Origin: Paenibacillus profundus
GTDB taxonomy: Bacteria; Bacillota; Bacilli; Paenibacillales; Paenibacillaceae
Direction of reading: 5' to 3'
Length of the DNA: 64,000 nt
Assembly: GCF_021369635.1 (NCBI RefSeq)
Contig: NZ_JAJNBZ010000003.1
Span: 186,168-250,167 of the forward strand
Part shown: one piece after another, positions 1 through 10,708 of the stretch
Position numbering within the stretch: the first letter of the stretch is position 1
Layout: each line of letters starts with the position of its first letter
Notes under the pieces: generated by a model
The model's input: only the letters and a program-made list of their open reading frames with translations
Database searches by the model: none
Told to the model about the DNA's origin: nothing
Program-made: the position numbers and the translations under genes

Positions 1-1141
1 ACACATGAGCCGGAGGTTCCTCTCCCCACAAATTTAACCGATCCGGTGCCATGTTCATTGTATCTAACAGTCCGGATCGGCTCTCGTTCCGAATTTTCGC
101 ATCCAGCTCCGCTATTTTGCTGTCAAAATCGAGATCTCCGGGATGATACAATGCGTTGCCTGTCAAACGGTTAACCCACTTGTCCCGCATGTTCCGGAAG
201 TCCTGCTTCCGATCAACCGGTTCCACATGGACCCTAGATACGGCTTCCACCTTGCCATTCGGTGTTTCCACTCGAATCACTGCAGTTCCCTCCTTTATTC
301 CAGTGATAACGCCTTCTTGCGTCACCTCGGCCACCTCCGGGTCAAGCGAAGTCCACTTGTATGGAATTTCTTCCGTTCCCGACGGGAATCGGATTGGGGT
401 CAAGCGAATCGATTCCCCCGATCGCACACTAGCCGGATTCGGCTGGAGCAGCAGGCTGTTAATGACCGGTTCATCTGTCCGTCTTAGCTGCACTTCATCG
501 AAAAAAGCGCTTCCTGTAGCCGATTCGAGAAACAACTCAATCCGCAATCGTGTCGCTTTGCCCGGAATCCGTATCGGCAATGTATGGAGCTCCCAATCGG
601 TATCGCCCTTAAGCTTGACAGTAGACGGGCCATCACCCGCTTTGGTGCCATTGGCCTCGAAGAACTGCGTCCGTACATAAACGCCGCCGTATGATACTTC
701 CGTCCGCACCCTTTCGGCCTTCATCGCCAACGACAGCGCATAGCTGCGGTCTGGCTCGACGTTAACATCCTGCAGCACGGCAGCGCGGCTGACCACATCA
801 GCATCCACACGTATGGCTCGCTCCCCCTTGTAAACCGTGTCCGTTACGGACAGGACAGGTGAACCGGAAGGAGTCCATTCGCTCCAATGCAGCGGTTCAA
901 TATTGTCCTTCCATCGATTCGAAGTTCGCACCTCTTCAAAGCTTGGATTGTTCAGTAAATTCGGATAAACGTTTGCGGCGGGATACAAGGATGAAGCGGC
1001 AGCAGACCCTACGATTGCGGCGGATTCGGCAACGGTCTGCGAGTGAGCGGTAACAGAAATGCAAGGAAACAGTAATGCGAAGGCGAATAGTCCGCAAGCG
1101 GTGCGCCTCCGACGGTTGATGTGACGATTGTGCAAGAACAT
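1..1141 (-). CDS. Secreted polysaccharide lyase family 8-like protein (5' part only)
   Basis: The gene runs off the left edge; only about 380 N-terminal residues are visible. The ATG at 1141 follows GGAAAGGA. Residues 1-35 form a signal peptide (basic RRRR patch, hydrophobic core, AHS-Q cleavage). Residues ~55-215 look like a jelly-roll carbohydrate-binding module (NPSFEE start). Residues ~220-305 resemble a Big2 Ig-like repeat (KWTSLDPEVAEV, GVITGIKEGTAVIRV). After that begins the alpha/alpha-barrel of hyaluronate/chondroitin/xanthan-type lyases (FRNMRDKWVNRLTGN, NLWGE). Such enzymes cleave uronic-acid polysaccharides outside the cell by beta-elimination. The catalytic residues lie outside the window, so substrate is unknown. 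The family call rests on the short start of the lyase domain and is moderately sure. Confidence 0.7.
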   Translation of the reverse strand, partial: MFLHNRHINRRRRTACGLFAFALLFPCISVTAHSQTVAESAAIVGSAAASSLYPAANVYPNLLNNPSFEEVRTSNRWKDNIEPLHWSEWTPSGSPVLSVTDTVYKGERAIRVDADVVSRAAVLQDVNVEPDRSYALSLAMKAERVRTEVSYGGVYVRTQFFEANGTKAGDGPSTVKLKGDTDWELHTLPIRIPGKATRLRIELFLESATGSAFFDEVQLRRTDEPVINSLLLQPNPASVRSGESIRLTPIRFPSGTEEIPYKWTSLDPEVAEVTQEGVITGIKEGTAVIRVETPNGKVEAVSRVHVEPVDRKQDFRNMRDKWVNRLTGNALYHPGDLDFDSKIAELDAKIRNESRSGLLDTMNMAPDRLNLWGEEPPAHV

Positions 1142-1230
1142 TCATCCTTTCCGTTTTAAAGTAGTCAGAAAGATAGCGCTTACATTCGTTTATATTATAC
1201 GGCAGAATAACGTAATGGCAAGAGGCCAAT

Positions 1231-1359
1231 ATGCACAATCAAGAGCGCACTTTGAACATGCCATTACGTTCCGATATAGAAATGCCTTGGGCAGCTTGGC
1301 AAGGTAATCTCAAAGTAAATGAAGATATGGTAGAGAAGCTTTTTGGGAGATACCTATAA
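1231..1359 (+). CDS. Possible small protein of 42 residues, function unknown
   Basis: An ATG at 1231 preceded by AAGAGG opens a 42-codon frame ending with TAA at 1359. The product is acidic-to-neutral, with a MPWAAWQGNLKVNEDMVEKLFGRYL C-terminal half split here only as a description: Trp-rich middle and an amphipathic last third. A good terminator lies 70 bases downstream. I do not recognise the family; the frame may be fortuitous or the remnant of a longer gene. Confidence 0.3.
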   Translation: MHNQERTLNMPLRSDIEMPWAAWQGNLKVNEDMVEKLFGRYL

Positions 1360-1430
1360 GGAAGTATATGCGGATTTGAGAAACGTTGTAACTCCACATG
1401 AAAAAAGGCTCTCGCTTCGCATGGAATAAG

Positions 1431-1465
1431 AAAAGCCTTGGATCACTCCGAGGCTTTTCTATTTT
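1431..1465 (+). terminator. Rho-independent terminator
   Basis: AAAAGCCTtGGA and TCCgAGGCTTTT pair around a short loop and are followed by TATTTTT on the plus strand. It would end transcription of the small ORF at 1231, or act bidirectionally because of the A-run on the other side. Confidence 0.7.
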
Positions 1466-1486
1466 TCCACTAATTTCATAGAGATA

Positions 1487-1504
1487 GTACCATGAACATG
1501 GTAC
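1487..1504. promoter_or_regulatory. 18-bp perfect palindrome, possible operator
   Basis: GTACCATGAACATGGTAC is a perfect inverted repeat (8-bp arms, 2-bp centre) about 175 bp upstream of the lipoprotein gene. A TACAAT sequence overlaps its right edge. It looks like a repressor or MerR-type operator, but no regulator gene is adjacent. Confidence 0.35.
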
Positions 1505-1677
1505 AATACGACCGAATCAACATTTCGATAGTTCTTCGATTCGCAACGAGCTCAAGTATTACATACAAGGCTCATCAGAAATCAGAATGATGTGTAGTGT
1601 TGCGGATGCGATGATAAATAACATCATGTATTCAGCAAATTCCCCAGCCGATGGGGACTAAGAAAAGAGAATGAGGT

Positions 1678-2391
1678 ATGCGAAAACGAAAAGTATTATT
1701 ATTAATCTTGATGTCTATCACTATTATTTCGGCTTGCGGCAACAACGATAGTAAGAATAATAATGCAAACAATACCGCTAAGCAGCAGGAAGTAGAGACA
1801 GAGAATGAAAAATTAAAGGCAGAAGCTGAGAAATTAAAAAAAGAGCTGGCTGAGAAAGAAGCGGAAGGAGCAATAGCGCAGAAAAAAACGGAGGAAAAGG
1901 CTTCCGCAAAAGAGAACTCTCAGAAAACATATGCAGCAAATGCAATGTCTTTAATAGTTCCCCATTTAGCTGAAAATACCGCAATTGATGAAAAAACTTA
2001 TAACTATATTGTTGATCATTACGAATTATTTCCTGCTGTTACATCCGAAAGCAAAAGTGCCGCAAAAGCTGAAGTTGATGCAAGCATTACCACTCGCCAT
2101 TTATTGAAAAATATAAAACCTTACTTAGATAAAATGGTAACCGTCAGTGGATTCGTTGAAGAAATAGAAGAAGAAGAAACGGAGATAGGAACTATCGCAA
2201 GCATACACATTATAGACGATAATGACAACTCTGTTGTTGGTGTTTTTATGGATTCAACAGGCGATATTTTAGATGGAGATAATGTTACGATGACAGGCGT
2301 GCCAACCACGGTTTATTCATTTGATAACGTTAGCGGCGGTACTACAATTGCAATACTTTTTACATTATCCACCATTCAAAAGACTCAATAA
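1678..2391 (+). CDS. Lipoprotein with coiled coil and OB-fold-like C-terminus
   Basis: A 237-residue lipoprotein of unknown role. Residues 1-20 are a lipoprotein signal with lipobox ISAC (Cys20), followed by a Asn-rich linker and a charged Glu/Lys/Ala coiled coil (~33-75). The C-terminal ~100 residues (VTVSGFVEEIEEEE..., IHIIDDNDNSVVGVF, GDNVTMTGVPT) have the beta-strand pattern of an OB-fold like those in nucleic-acid or oligosaccharide binding lipoproteins. The start is supported by GAATGAGG just upstream, though the spacing is short. Base composition is distinctly more AT-rich than neighbours, which suggests recent acquisition. It is followed by a strong terminator. The fold assignment is inference. 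Confidence 0.75.
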   Translation: MRKRKVLLLILMSITIISACGNNDSKNNNANNTAKQQEVETENEKLKAEAEKLKKELAEKEAEGAIAQKKTEEKASAKENSQKTYAANAMSLIVPHLAENTAIDEKTYNYIVDHYELFPAVTSESKSAAKAEVDASITTRHLLKNIKPYLDKMVTVSGFVEEIEEEETEIGTIASIHIIDDNDNSVVGVFMDSTGDILDGDNVTMTGVPTTVYSFDNVSGGTTIAILFTLSTIQKTQ

Positions 2392-2469
2392 TTAAGCTGA
2401 TATTGCAAGTGAACGACCTATTTTGCTATGGTAATTTATTTTTGTTACTTTTTAGTGACTTTTCCATAG

Positions 2470-2500
2470 AAAAAGGCCCCTTTCGGGGCCTTTATTTCTT
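2470..2500. terminator. Bidirectional terminator between lipoprotein gene and groEL
   Basis: AAAAAGGCCCC TTTC GGGGCCTTTAT: a 6-8 bp GC stem with A-run on one side and T-run on the other. It lies between two converging genes, so it likely serves both. Confidence 0.85.
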
Positions 2501-2527
2501 GCTATATCAAACCTGAGGGCTGATGGA

Positions 2528-4195
<1,668 letters not shown>

Positions 4196-4279
4196 TCATG
4201 TATGATTCGTGCGTGTGATCTGACCTTGGTCAGATCCATATGTTTGACAACTCAGCAAACTTAGCGCAGATGCGGCTAC

Positions 4280-4576
<297 letters not shown>

Positions 4577-4661
4577 TTAAAGAAGAAGTTATAAGGTGAA
4601 GAATCCACCGCCGCTTGAAGGCGACGGACCGGATTCCCAAAAACAAAACGGATATCCAGTG

Positions 4662-4688
4662 TTAGCACTCAAGCACCTCTAGTGCTAA
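4662..4688 (-). promoter_or_regulatory. CIRCE operator (HrcA binding site) of groESL
   Basis: TTAGCACTC, nine bases, then tAGTGCTAA: the inverted repeat bound by HrcA, with one mismatch in the right arm (T for G) in plus-strand reading. It lies just downstream of the predicted transcription start, so repressor bound there would block initiation, and heat inactivation of HrcA would release it. hrcA itself is not in the window. Confidence 0.95.
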
Positions 4689-4700
4689 TAACCAATTTCT

Positions 4701-4729
4701 ATGATACTGATTTTAGGTTTCGATTGCAA
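4701..4729 (-). promoter_or_regulatory. Sigma-A promoter of groESL
   Basis: On the minus strand TTGCAA, 17 bases, TATCAT. The start point would fall at about 4694, directly before the CIRCE repeat. Confidence 0.8.
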
Positions 4730-4961
4730 GAGGGTAGCGGGTTAAAAATTTTTAAGATTGCTCTTCCACTTCCATCCATCCCTTGTTCCTTGAGCATCTT
4801 ATCCCCTTTTACAGCAGCCAAATCCTTCGTCCGAGCAGCAGTACGAGTCACCAATTGAACTCACTCATTTCAGGATCAAAGAATGCAGATTCAAAAAAAT
4901 GCTCTCCGCATCCCTTTAAACCTGCATCTTTTCATCATATATCGTTCTGCGCTCACTGTCA

Positions 4962-5753
4962 TCAAGCCGTCGTCGCATCCGACGAACCATCGAATTCTTC
5001 TTCCCATGCTTGCTGTTCGGCCAGCTGTTTGCGGTACACTATCGAAGAAGTGAATACGCTCACCTCATACAAAATCAGCAACGGGATAGAAACGAGAATA
5101 TCAGAGATAATATCTGGCGGTGACAGCATCGTTCCGAGCACAATTAAACCAAAATAAGCAAAGCGGCGCATTTTCCGCAAGCGCAGCGGGTTCAAGAGTC
5201 GAATCCGCGTGAGAAACATAATGACAACTGGGAGCTCGAATAACAAAGACATCGGCAGCAGGATGTTGAACATAAACGTAAAATACTGCGTAATGCCGTA
5301 CGTCTCCGCCAGCTCCATATGTTTGTTAATTTTTGACGTAAACTCAAACGCCATCGGAAATACCACAAAATACGCAAACGACAAGCCAAGCAAAAAGAGG
5401 ATAAACACAAACGGGACATAACGAAGCGCAGCTCGCCGCTCTTCCGATTTGAGCCCTGGACTTACGAACGCCCATAGCTGATACATAATAAACGGAAGAG
5501 TAATGGCAAGAGCCACGATGAAGGCAAATTTCATGTAAATGCCGATGCCATCCCATAGCGAAAATCCGTGCAAATTAAATTGATTCGCCGGTTCCGTATT
5601 GCGCATATAATCGTATATCGGGTCAGCGAGCAGTAATCCGCCAATGAGTCCGACGACCAGCATGATTACGACATAAAGAATCCGTTTGCGCAGCTCCGTA
5701 ATATGCTCGACAATTGTCATTTGATCTTCTGTCTCTTCAGTCATTTGCGACAT
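4962..5753 (-). CDS. tatC: Twin-arginine translocase subunit TatC
   Basis: Integral membrane receptor of the Tat pathway, which binds RR signal peptides and moves folded proteins across the membrane with TatA. 263 residues with six hydrophobic segments; conserved features include HITELRKRI near the N-terminus, LWAFVSPGLKSEERR, and LSPPDIISDILVSIPLLILYE. I chose ATG 5753 (MSQMTEETED); an in-frame upstream start at 5813 would add 20 residues of unlikely sequence. The ribosome site is weak (AGGTTGGTG). It follows tatA with a 90-base gap, the same arrangement as tatAy-tatCy of B. subtilis, also upstream of groESL there. Possible substrate within the window: the beta-helix protein at 29818-31224, which has an RR signal. 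Confidence 0.97.
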   Translation of the reverse strand: MSQMTEETEDQMTIVEHITELRKRILYVVIMLVVGLIGGLLLADPIYDYMRNTEPANQFNLHGFSLWDGIGIYMKFAFIVALAITLPFIMYQLWAFVSPGLKSEERRAALRYVPFVFILFLLGLSFAYFVVFPMAFEFTSKINKHMELAETYGITQYFTFMFNILLPMSLLFELPVVIMFLTRIRLLNPLRLRKMRRFAYFGLIVLGTMLSPPDIISDILVSIPLLILYEVSVFTSSIVYRKQLAEQQAWEEEFDGSSDATTA

Positions 5754-5843
5754 ACCTACACCAACCTGTTCATGACGTTGTAGCTTGCGCAAGCACTGTG
5801 CATGCCTGCGCATACAAAGAAATAATAGCGCCTCAAACCGCTA

Positions 5844-6113
5844 TTATTCAGGCAAACGACGTTGTTGCTCAGTGCTGGCGGCAGGTTGGGGAGCCGATGC
5901 GGCCGGCGCTTGATTCACGTCGACGGATTGCACTTCCTTACGGGCAGGCTTCGTCTCTTCTTCATCTCCCATAATATCACGCGCGCCCGCCTTGAATTCA
6001 CGCAGCGTACGCCCGAATGCTCGTCCGAGCTCCGGCAGTTTATTTGGTCCGAACAACAACAATGCAATGATCAAAAGCAACAGAACACCTGATACTCCAA
6101 TACCATTTAACAC
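5844..6113 (-). CDS. tatA: Twin-arginine translocase subunit TatA
   Basis: 89 residues from a GTG at 6113, preceded by GAAGGGAGA at good spacing; a longer frame back to 6185 lacks such a site and runs into a repeat hairpin. One membrane helix (about 5-20), then FGPNKLPELGRAFGRTLREFKAG, the signature amphipathic helix of TatA, and a Pro/Ala/Gln-rich tail. It oligomerises to form the protein-conducting pore with TatC, encoded next. Confidence 0.95.
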   Translation of the reverse strand: MLNGIGVSGVLLLLIIALLLFGPNKLPELGRAFGRTLREFKAGARDIMGDEEETKPARKEVQSVDVNQAPAASAPQPAASTEQQRRLPE

Positions 6114-6146
6114 AGCGTATTCTCCCTTCGTCGCATTAGTGTAGAG

Positions 6147-6190
6147 CACGTGTTCAAAAAGGACGTTTTTCAGCTTTTTGAACAACCACT
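6147..6190. repeat. Dispersed hairpin repeat, copy upstream of tatA
   Basis: GTGTTCAAAAAGG and CTTTTTGAACAACC are inverted around a short centre. Related to copies at 8237, 21254, 22830, 29790, 35755, 36998, 41195 and 46674. Confidence 0.6.
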
Positions 6191-6274
6191 AAAAGCTTCC
6201 TGTGATCTACATCATATCATACCTGTTATCCGTAAAATACCAAGAACTGTAACAATATTTTGAAGATATGATCA

Positions 6275-6766
6275 TTATTCGTGATCGCCATAGTTGCCAC
6301 TTACAATTTCCAGTGCATGCGGCAATTGATCCATGATAGCCATCATATTGTCGTGAACACCCTTGGGGCTGCCCGGCAAATTAATAATCAACGTGTTGCC
6401 GCGAATACCGCATACTGAGCGTGACAACATGGCCCGGCGCGTCTTCTGCATCGATGCAAGCCGCATCGCTTCAGCGAGTCCCGGAACTTCCCGCTCCACG
6501 ACCTTTAACGTTGCTTCTGGGGTCACATCCCGTGGCGCCAGCCCCGTTCCCCCCGTCGTAATGATCAGGTCCGCTCGAAAGTAATCGGCCATCTCAATGA
6601 GGGAAGCCGAAATATCATTCATCTCGTCGGGTACAATACGGTATTCGACAATTTCTCCATGAAGCTCTTCTTCTACCAGCTCGCGAATGACCTGCGCACT
6701 CGTATCCTCACGTTCCCCACGCGATCCTTTGTCACTTGCTGTTAGAATCGCCACTTTCCAGCGCAT
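6275..6766 (-). CDS. moaB: Molybdenum cofactor biosynthesis protein MoaB/MogA family
   Basis: About 163 residues. Acts in the last steps of molybdopterin maturation (adenylylation of molybdopterin; MoaB/MogA fold). Motifs: ILTASDKGSRGEREDTS at the N-terminus, TTGGTGLAPRDVTPEA in the middle and NLPGSPKGVHDN near the end, the MPT-binding signature. ATG 6766 is chosen because AAGGAGG sits eight bases upstream; an upstream GTG at 6784 has no site. moaC is immediately upstream, giving a small Moco unit between tatA and fthC. Confidence 0.93.
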   Translation of the reverse strand: MRWKVAILTASDKGSRGEREDTSAQVIRELVEEELHGEIVEYRIVPDEMNDISASLIEMADYFRADLIITTGGTGLAPRDVTPEATLKVVEREVPGLAEAMRLASMQKTRRAMLSRSVCGIRGNTLIINLPGSPKGVHDNMMAIMDQLPHALEIVSGNYGDHE

Positions 6767-6834
6767 GCCCGTTCCTCCTTCCACGAATTCCCCTTATCGG
6801 GTTGTCCTTAATCGATTCTATGTATTACTTTATG

Positions 6835-7314
6835 TTAAGCATGATTCGCTCGATAATCTCCATTTTTGCCGCCGCTCTTCGTTATGAGCATCGTCGGACC
6901 TATCACCATATCTTTTTGCATCGCTTTGCACATGTCATACACCGTGAGTGCGGTTGCGGATACAGCCGTCAGCGCTTCCATTTCCACTCCGGTCTTGCCT
7001 GACGTCTTCACTTCAGCTTCAATCGTTAACGTATCAACGCCATTATCCGTGAAGGAGATATTCACCCCCGTCAGCAGTAAAGGATGGCACATCGGAATCC
7101 ACTGCGACGTATTTTTAGCCGCCATAATTCCGGCAACCTGCGCAACGGCCAACACATCCCCTTTGCTTACCTGTCCAGCCTTGATACGCTGCAGCGTATC
7201 CGGATGCATCGCAACCTCTGTGCGGGCAACCGCCTTCCGCGCGGTGCTGTCCTTATCTGACACATCCACCATCTTGGCGCGTCCCTCTTCATTAAAATGG
7301 GTTAATTGATCCAT
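6835..7314 (-). CDS. moaC: Cyclic pyranopterin monophosphate synthase MoaC
   Basis: 159 residues, normal length. With MoaA it converts GTP to cyclic pyranopterin monophosphate, the first molybdenum-cofactor intermediate. Conserved blocks: [44 protein letters not shown] and [26 protein letters not shown] 7314 follows AGGAAGGAAC. Same strand as moaB (68-base gap); moaC also lies beside ydiF in B. subtilis. Confidence 0.98.
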   Translation of the reverse strand: MDQLTHFNEEGRAKMVDVSDKDSTARKAVARTEVAMHPDTLQRIKAGQVSKGDVLAVAQVAGIMAAKNTSQWIPMCHPLLLTGVNISFTDNGVDTLTIEAEVKTSGKTGVEMEALTAVSATALTVYDMCKAMQKDMVIGPTMLITKSGGKNGDYRANHA

Positions 7315-7342
7315 GTTCGTGTTCCTTCCTGAAATTCCTGCT

Positions 7343-8002
7343 CTATATGCAAAAAATAACGTCGGCTTCCGTAATCAAACACTCGACCGTAATATCGTGG
7401 GGTTCCATCGGTACTCTTTCAGTTACTTGCCAAGCGTAAAGACAGCTTATTCGCATCGGCAACAGTATGTCTGATGCAGGTTTCCCTTCGTCCTCGGAGA
7501 CCAAGGATAACCGACGCACGTTAATCAATTCATTCCAAAAGCGGTCGTAATAGCCGGCGCCCAGCCCCATACGGCCTCCTTGACGGTCAAAGGCAATTCC
7601 CGGAACGACAATGACATCAAGCTGCGGCCAGTCCTCAACCGGCAGCTGTTCCGTCTCTTGCACCGGCTCCTGCAGCCCGAAGCATCCGGTAGTATACTGC
7701 GTCCGATCATCCCACCGATGCAGCGTCATGGAATGATCGGCTGATTCCGTCCGAGGAATATATATTACATCTCCCGCCGCACGGCATGCATAAAGCAATT
7801 GTGTAATATCCAGTTCCTTGCCAAAAGGGAGATAGGCGAAAACTCGCAACGGACGGCCGCGTTGTTCGCGCAGCTCCGCAACGTGTGCAGCAGCTCTGCG
7901 GCAGGCTGCCAAGCTGGCTGACCGATATTGTTCTTCGGTGACATTACGTCGTCGCTGCTTGAAGCGCTGCCGTATTTGTCGTTTCAACTCAACTACCGAC
8001 AT
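7343..8002 (-). CDS. 5-formyltetrahydrofolate cyclo-ligase
   Basis: About 219 residues. ATP-dependent conversion of 5-formyl-THF to 5,10-methenyl-THF (YqgN/MTHFS family). Motifs: basic N-terminus with [25 protein letters not shown], and the ATP/substrate loop [26 protein letters not shown] 8002 has AAGGGGGG upstream; a frame back to 8056 would add 18 residues without a site. It heads the minus-strand fthC-moaC-moaB group and is divergent from ydiF. Confidence 0.95.
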   Translation of the reverse strand: MSVVELKRQIRQRFKQRRRNVTEEQYRSASLAACRRAAAHVAELREQRGRPLRVFAYLPFGKELDITQLLYACRAAGDVIYIPRTESADHSMTLHRWDDRTQYTTGCFGLQEPVQETEQLPVEDWPQLDVIVVPGIAFDRQGGRMGLGAGYYDRFWNELINVRRLSLVSEDEGKPASDILLPMRISCLYAWQVTERVPMEPHDITVECLITEADVIFCI

Positions 8003-8383
8003 AGGAAATCCCCCCTTCACGTTAACCCCTAATGAGAGATTGCTCCATTCTTCCATCTATGTACAATTACACTGATTTTCATTGTTTTTCACGATTTTCA
8101 ACCTTAGTTTACCATCCTTATTCCATTTCCGCCACCATTCCCGCTTTTTCTTCCTCTCCAAGCAGCTCTCGCATAGGTTATACTGTTGTTCCTAAAGAAA
8201 GGCTTATCGCACTTTTCCACTTTTTTTAGTACACTTAAGGAGGTTGTTTAAAAACCCCTTTGAAATTACGACGTATACCTTAAGGCAAATTCGACATTTT
8301 TCTTTTACTTGCCTCATTTTTTTACTGGGGACTTTTCTAATCATACTTTAACCTTAACTTGTCCAAAACGGAGGAGATATAAA
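8003..8383. other. Divergent control region between cyclo-ligase gene and ydiF
   Basis: About 380 bases with no gene. A degenerate copy of the dispersed repeat (AGGTTGTTTAAAAAC, 8240-8255) lies in it, flanked by two CTTAAGG sequences (8235 and 8279) that could pair and make a leader hairpin for the ABC-F mRNA. I could not define promoters with confidence. Confidence 0.4.
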
Positions 8384-10357
8384 GTGCTGCTTCAAGTGAA
8401 CGGCATGAGCAAAAAATACGGGATTACCCCCGTATTAACGAACATTACGATGCAAATTCTTGAACGGGAGCGCATCGGCCTGGTAGGTGTTAACGGCGCC
8501 GGAAAGTCTACGCTTCTTCAGTTGATCGCTGGCGAAATGACGCCAGACGGCGGTACCATTTTTAAGTCCAAAGAAACGCGCATCGGTTATCTTGCGCAAA
8601 ATAGCGGCCTGCAATCCGAGCGTTCGATATGGAACGAGATGATGCATGTCTTCGAGCATTTAATGGAAGCTGAACAAGAGCTTAGAGCCTTGGAGCATCA
8701 GATTGCAGATCCGAAGCTGGCTGAAGACGAGGCTAAGTACGAAGACACGCTGCACCGTTATGCGGAGCGTTCGGAATGGTTCCGCCAGCAAGGCGGATAC
8801 GAGATGGAAACACGCGTCCGCAGCGTGCTGCATGGAATGGGCTTCAGCCAAATGGATCCGTCTACTCCTATTCATACGTTGAGCGGAGGCCAGAAGACGA
8901 GACTGGCGCTGGCGCGTATTTTGCTGCAACAGCCTGACCTCCTGCTGCTTGACGAGCCCACGAACCATCTGGATATTCATACACTCACCTGGCTTGAGTC
9001 GTATTTACGTTCCTATCCTGGTGCGGTTCTGGTTGTTTCCCATGACCGCTATTTTCTGGACGCGATGGTGACGACAATTATTGAGATCGAGCGCCACCAA
9101 GCGAAGCGCTACACCGGCAATTACACGAAGTATATGGAATTGAAGGCGGCCGAATATGAGCAGCAATTAAAAATGTACGAGAAGCAGCAGGATGAGATCG
9201 CGCGTATGGAGGATTTCGTGCAACGCAATCTTGTCCGGGCATCGACGACCAAGCGTGCTCAAAGCCGCCGCAAAGCACTGGACCGAATGGAGCGCCTCGA
9301 CAAACCTCTTGGTGATTTGAAAAAGGCTAATTTCCGTTTCGAGATTAGCCGCCCAAGCGGCAAAGACGTGCTTTACGTCCAGGATGCGGCTGTCGGCTAT
9401 GAGAATCACCCGCCACTCTTTCAGCATGCAAGCTTTGAATTAAAGCGCGGAGAGATGGTCGCATTAATCGGACCGAACGGGATCGGTAAATCAACACTTC
9501 TGAAGACGTTGATTGGAAAGCATCCCTTGCAAGCAGGACAGTTCCATTGGGGCACGAACGTCTCGATCGGTTACTATGACCAGGAGCAGACTACGCTCAA
9601 TAACAGCAATACCGTGCTGGAGGAAGTATGGAGCGCTTATCCTCACCTTGAAGAAGTGCGGATTCGAACCGTACTGGGCAGCTTCCTGTTCAGCGGTGAA
9701 GATGTGCTGAAGAAGATTGCTTCCTTGAGCGGTGGAGAGAAAGCCCGGGTCGCTTTAGCTAAACTAATGCTCGAGCAAGCCAATATGCTCATACTGGACG
9801 AGCCTACGAACCATTTGGACTTGTTCAGCAAGGAGGTATTAGAGTCCGCGCTAATGGATTATGAAGGAACCGTGCTGTTCATTTCTCATGACCGCTACTT
9901 CTTGAACAAAATGGCAGAACGCATAGTGGAATTGAGTACGTCGGGAACCTGTCATTTCCTGGGAAATTATGACGATTATCAAGTAAAAAAGCAGGAGTTA
10001 GCTGAAGATGAAGCGATACGCGCTTCCTTGCAGCCGACCGGAAGCACGGGCAAACCCTCGACGTTTCAAAGCGGAAAAGCAGCGGATGATGCGGATGATG
10101 CCAAGAGCGGAGCCGCGGCATTTGAAGCGGACAAGCTGGCCAAGCGCGAAGAACGCGCGCGGCAGCGGAAGCTGGAGCTATTAGAGCAGCAGATTGCGGA
10201 GCTTGAAGCGGAAATCTCGGAACGGGAACTGGAGCTTGCCGAGCCAGATGTGTACAACGACTATGTGCGTGTTCAATCCATACAAGAGCAGCTGGACGCG
10301 AACAAAGCCGCGCTGAACGCCGTGTATGCGGAATGGGAGCAACTGATGGAAGAATAG
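8384..10357 (+). CDS. ydiF: ABC-F family ATPase, YdiF-like
   Basis: 657 residues from GTG 8384, eleven bases after CGGAGGAGA; a frame from 8309 would add 25 unlikely residues. Two ABC domains without membrane segments: Walker A GVNGAGKST and GPNGIGKST, signatures LSGGQKTRLALA and LSGGEKARVALA, Walker B LLLLDEPTNHLD and MLILDEPTNHLD, an ARE-CTD-like charged linker, and a C-terminal coiled coil (about 560-655). ABC-F proteins act on the ribosome in translation quality control or antibiotic protection. Its location beside moaC, tat and tsaD matches B. subtilis ydiF, a housekeeping member, so resistance is less likely. A hairpin follows the gene. Confidence 0.95.
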   Translation: MLLQVNGMSKKYGITPVLTNITMQILERERIGLVGVNGAGKSTLLQLIAGEMTPDGGTIFKSKETRIGYLAQNSGLQSERSIWNEMMHVFEHLMEAEQELRALEHQIADPKLAEDEAKYEDTLHRYAERSEWFRQQGGYEMETRVRSVLHGMGFSQMDPSTPIHTLSGGQKTRLALARILLQQPDLLLLDEPTNHLDIHTLTWLESYLRSYPGAVLVVSHDRYFLDAMVTTIIEIERHQAKRYTGNYTKYMELKAAEYEQQLKMYEKQQDEIARMEDFVQRNLVRASTTKRAQSRRKALDRMERLDKPLGDLKKANFRFEISRPSGKDVLYVQDAAVGYENHPPLFQHASFELKRGEMVALIGPNGIGKSTLLKTLIGKHPLQAGQFHWGTNVSIGYYDQEQTTLNNSNTVLEEVWSAYPHLEEVRIRTVLGSFLFSGEDVLKKIASLSGGEKARVALAKLMLEQANMLILDEPTNHLDLFSKEVLESALMDYEGTVLFISHDRYFLNKMAERIVELSTSGTCHFLGNYDDYQVKKQELAEDEAIRASLQPTGSTGKPSTFQSGKAADDADDAKSGAAAFEADKLAKREERARQRKLELLEQQIAELEAEISERELELAEPDVYNDYVRVQSIQEQLDANKAALNAVYAEWEQLMEE

Positions 10358-10708
10358 ACACAAGTCTGGCTGATGGGAGGGACAGTTCTACACTGTCTCT
10401 CCTCTATTGATTTTCTGCAATGAAACACCAACTTATATCTCATGACGATAGGTTTCAATGGAAATCATCCAGTGGTTTGGCTTGCTTTCCGCAGCAGTCG
10501 CTGAAAAGCAGCCCGATCCACTGGAAAAAATACCGTCTAAATGACTTTTGGCCGCCACAACGCCCCATTCCACTGCATATTTTCCAATGCGATTACATCA
10601 CTACCATGTCAAACAAATCAGTCCCATTTTGTACCACTTTAGCACTGTCTTGTATTTTTCCCATAGCTTAGGCCCTCCAAATATTTCACTTCTGCACATT
10701 ACATCTTA
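10358..10708. other. Gene-free stretch between ydiF and LD-carboxypeptidase gene
   Basis: Apart from the terminator, this 350-base region contains only short frames on both strands. On the minus strand, fragments in different frames read smoothly for 20-30 codons with interrupting stops, which might be an old gene remnant; nothing recognisable. Confidence 0.4.
10374..10414 (+). terminator. Probable terminator after ydiF
   Basis: GGGAGGGACAG and CTGTCTCTCCTC pair (one G-U) around TTCTACA, followed by a loose T-rich stretch. Confidence 0.6.

Larger units (their letters stand above)
1142..1677. other. Intergenic region with palindrome, terminator and a doubtful small ORF
   Basis: This 536-base gap between two oppositely oriented secreted-protein genes holds a 42-codon ORF (1231-1359), a rho-independent terminator (1431-1465) and a perfect 18-bp palindrome (1487-1504). 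Nothing else recognisable. Confidence 0.6.

Noticed and set aside
4783-5157. 124-codon plus-strand frame between groES and tatC
   Set aside because: Overlaps the end of tatC in antisense, Ser/His/Pro-rich, no ribosome site.
10420-10671. 83-codon plus-strand frame after ydiF
   Set aside because: No ribosome site, Cys- and Pro-rich sequence unlike any protein, in a region that otherwise looks like debris.
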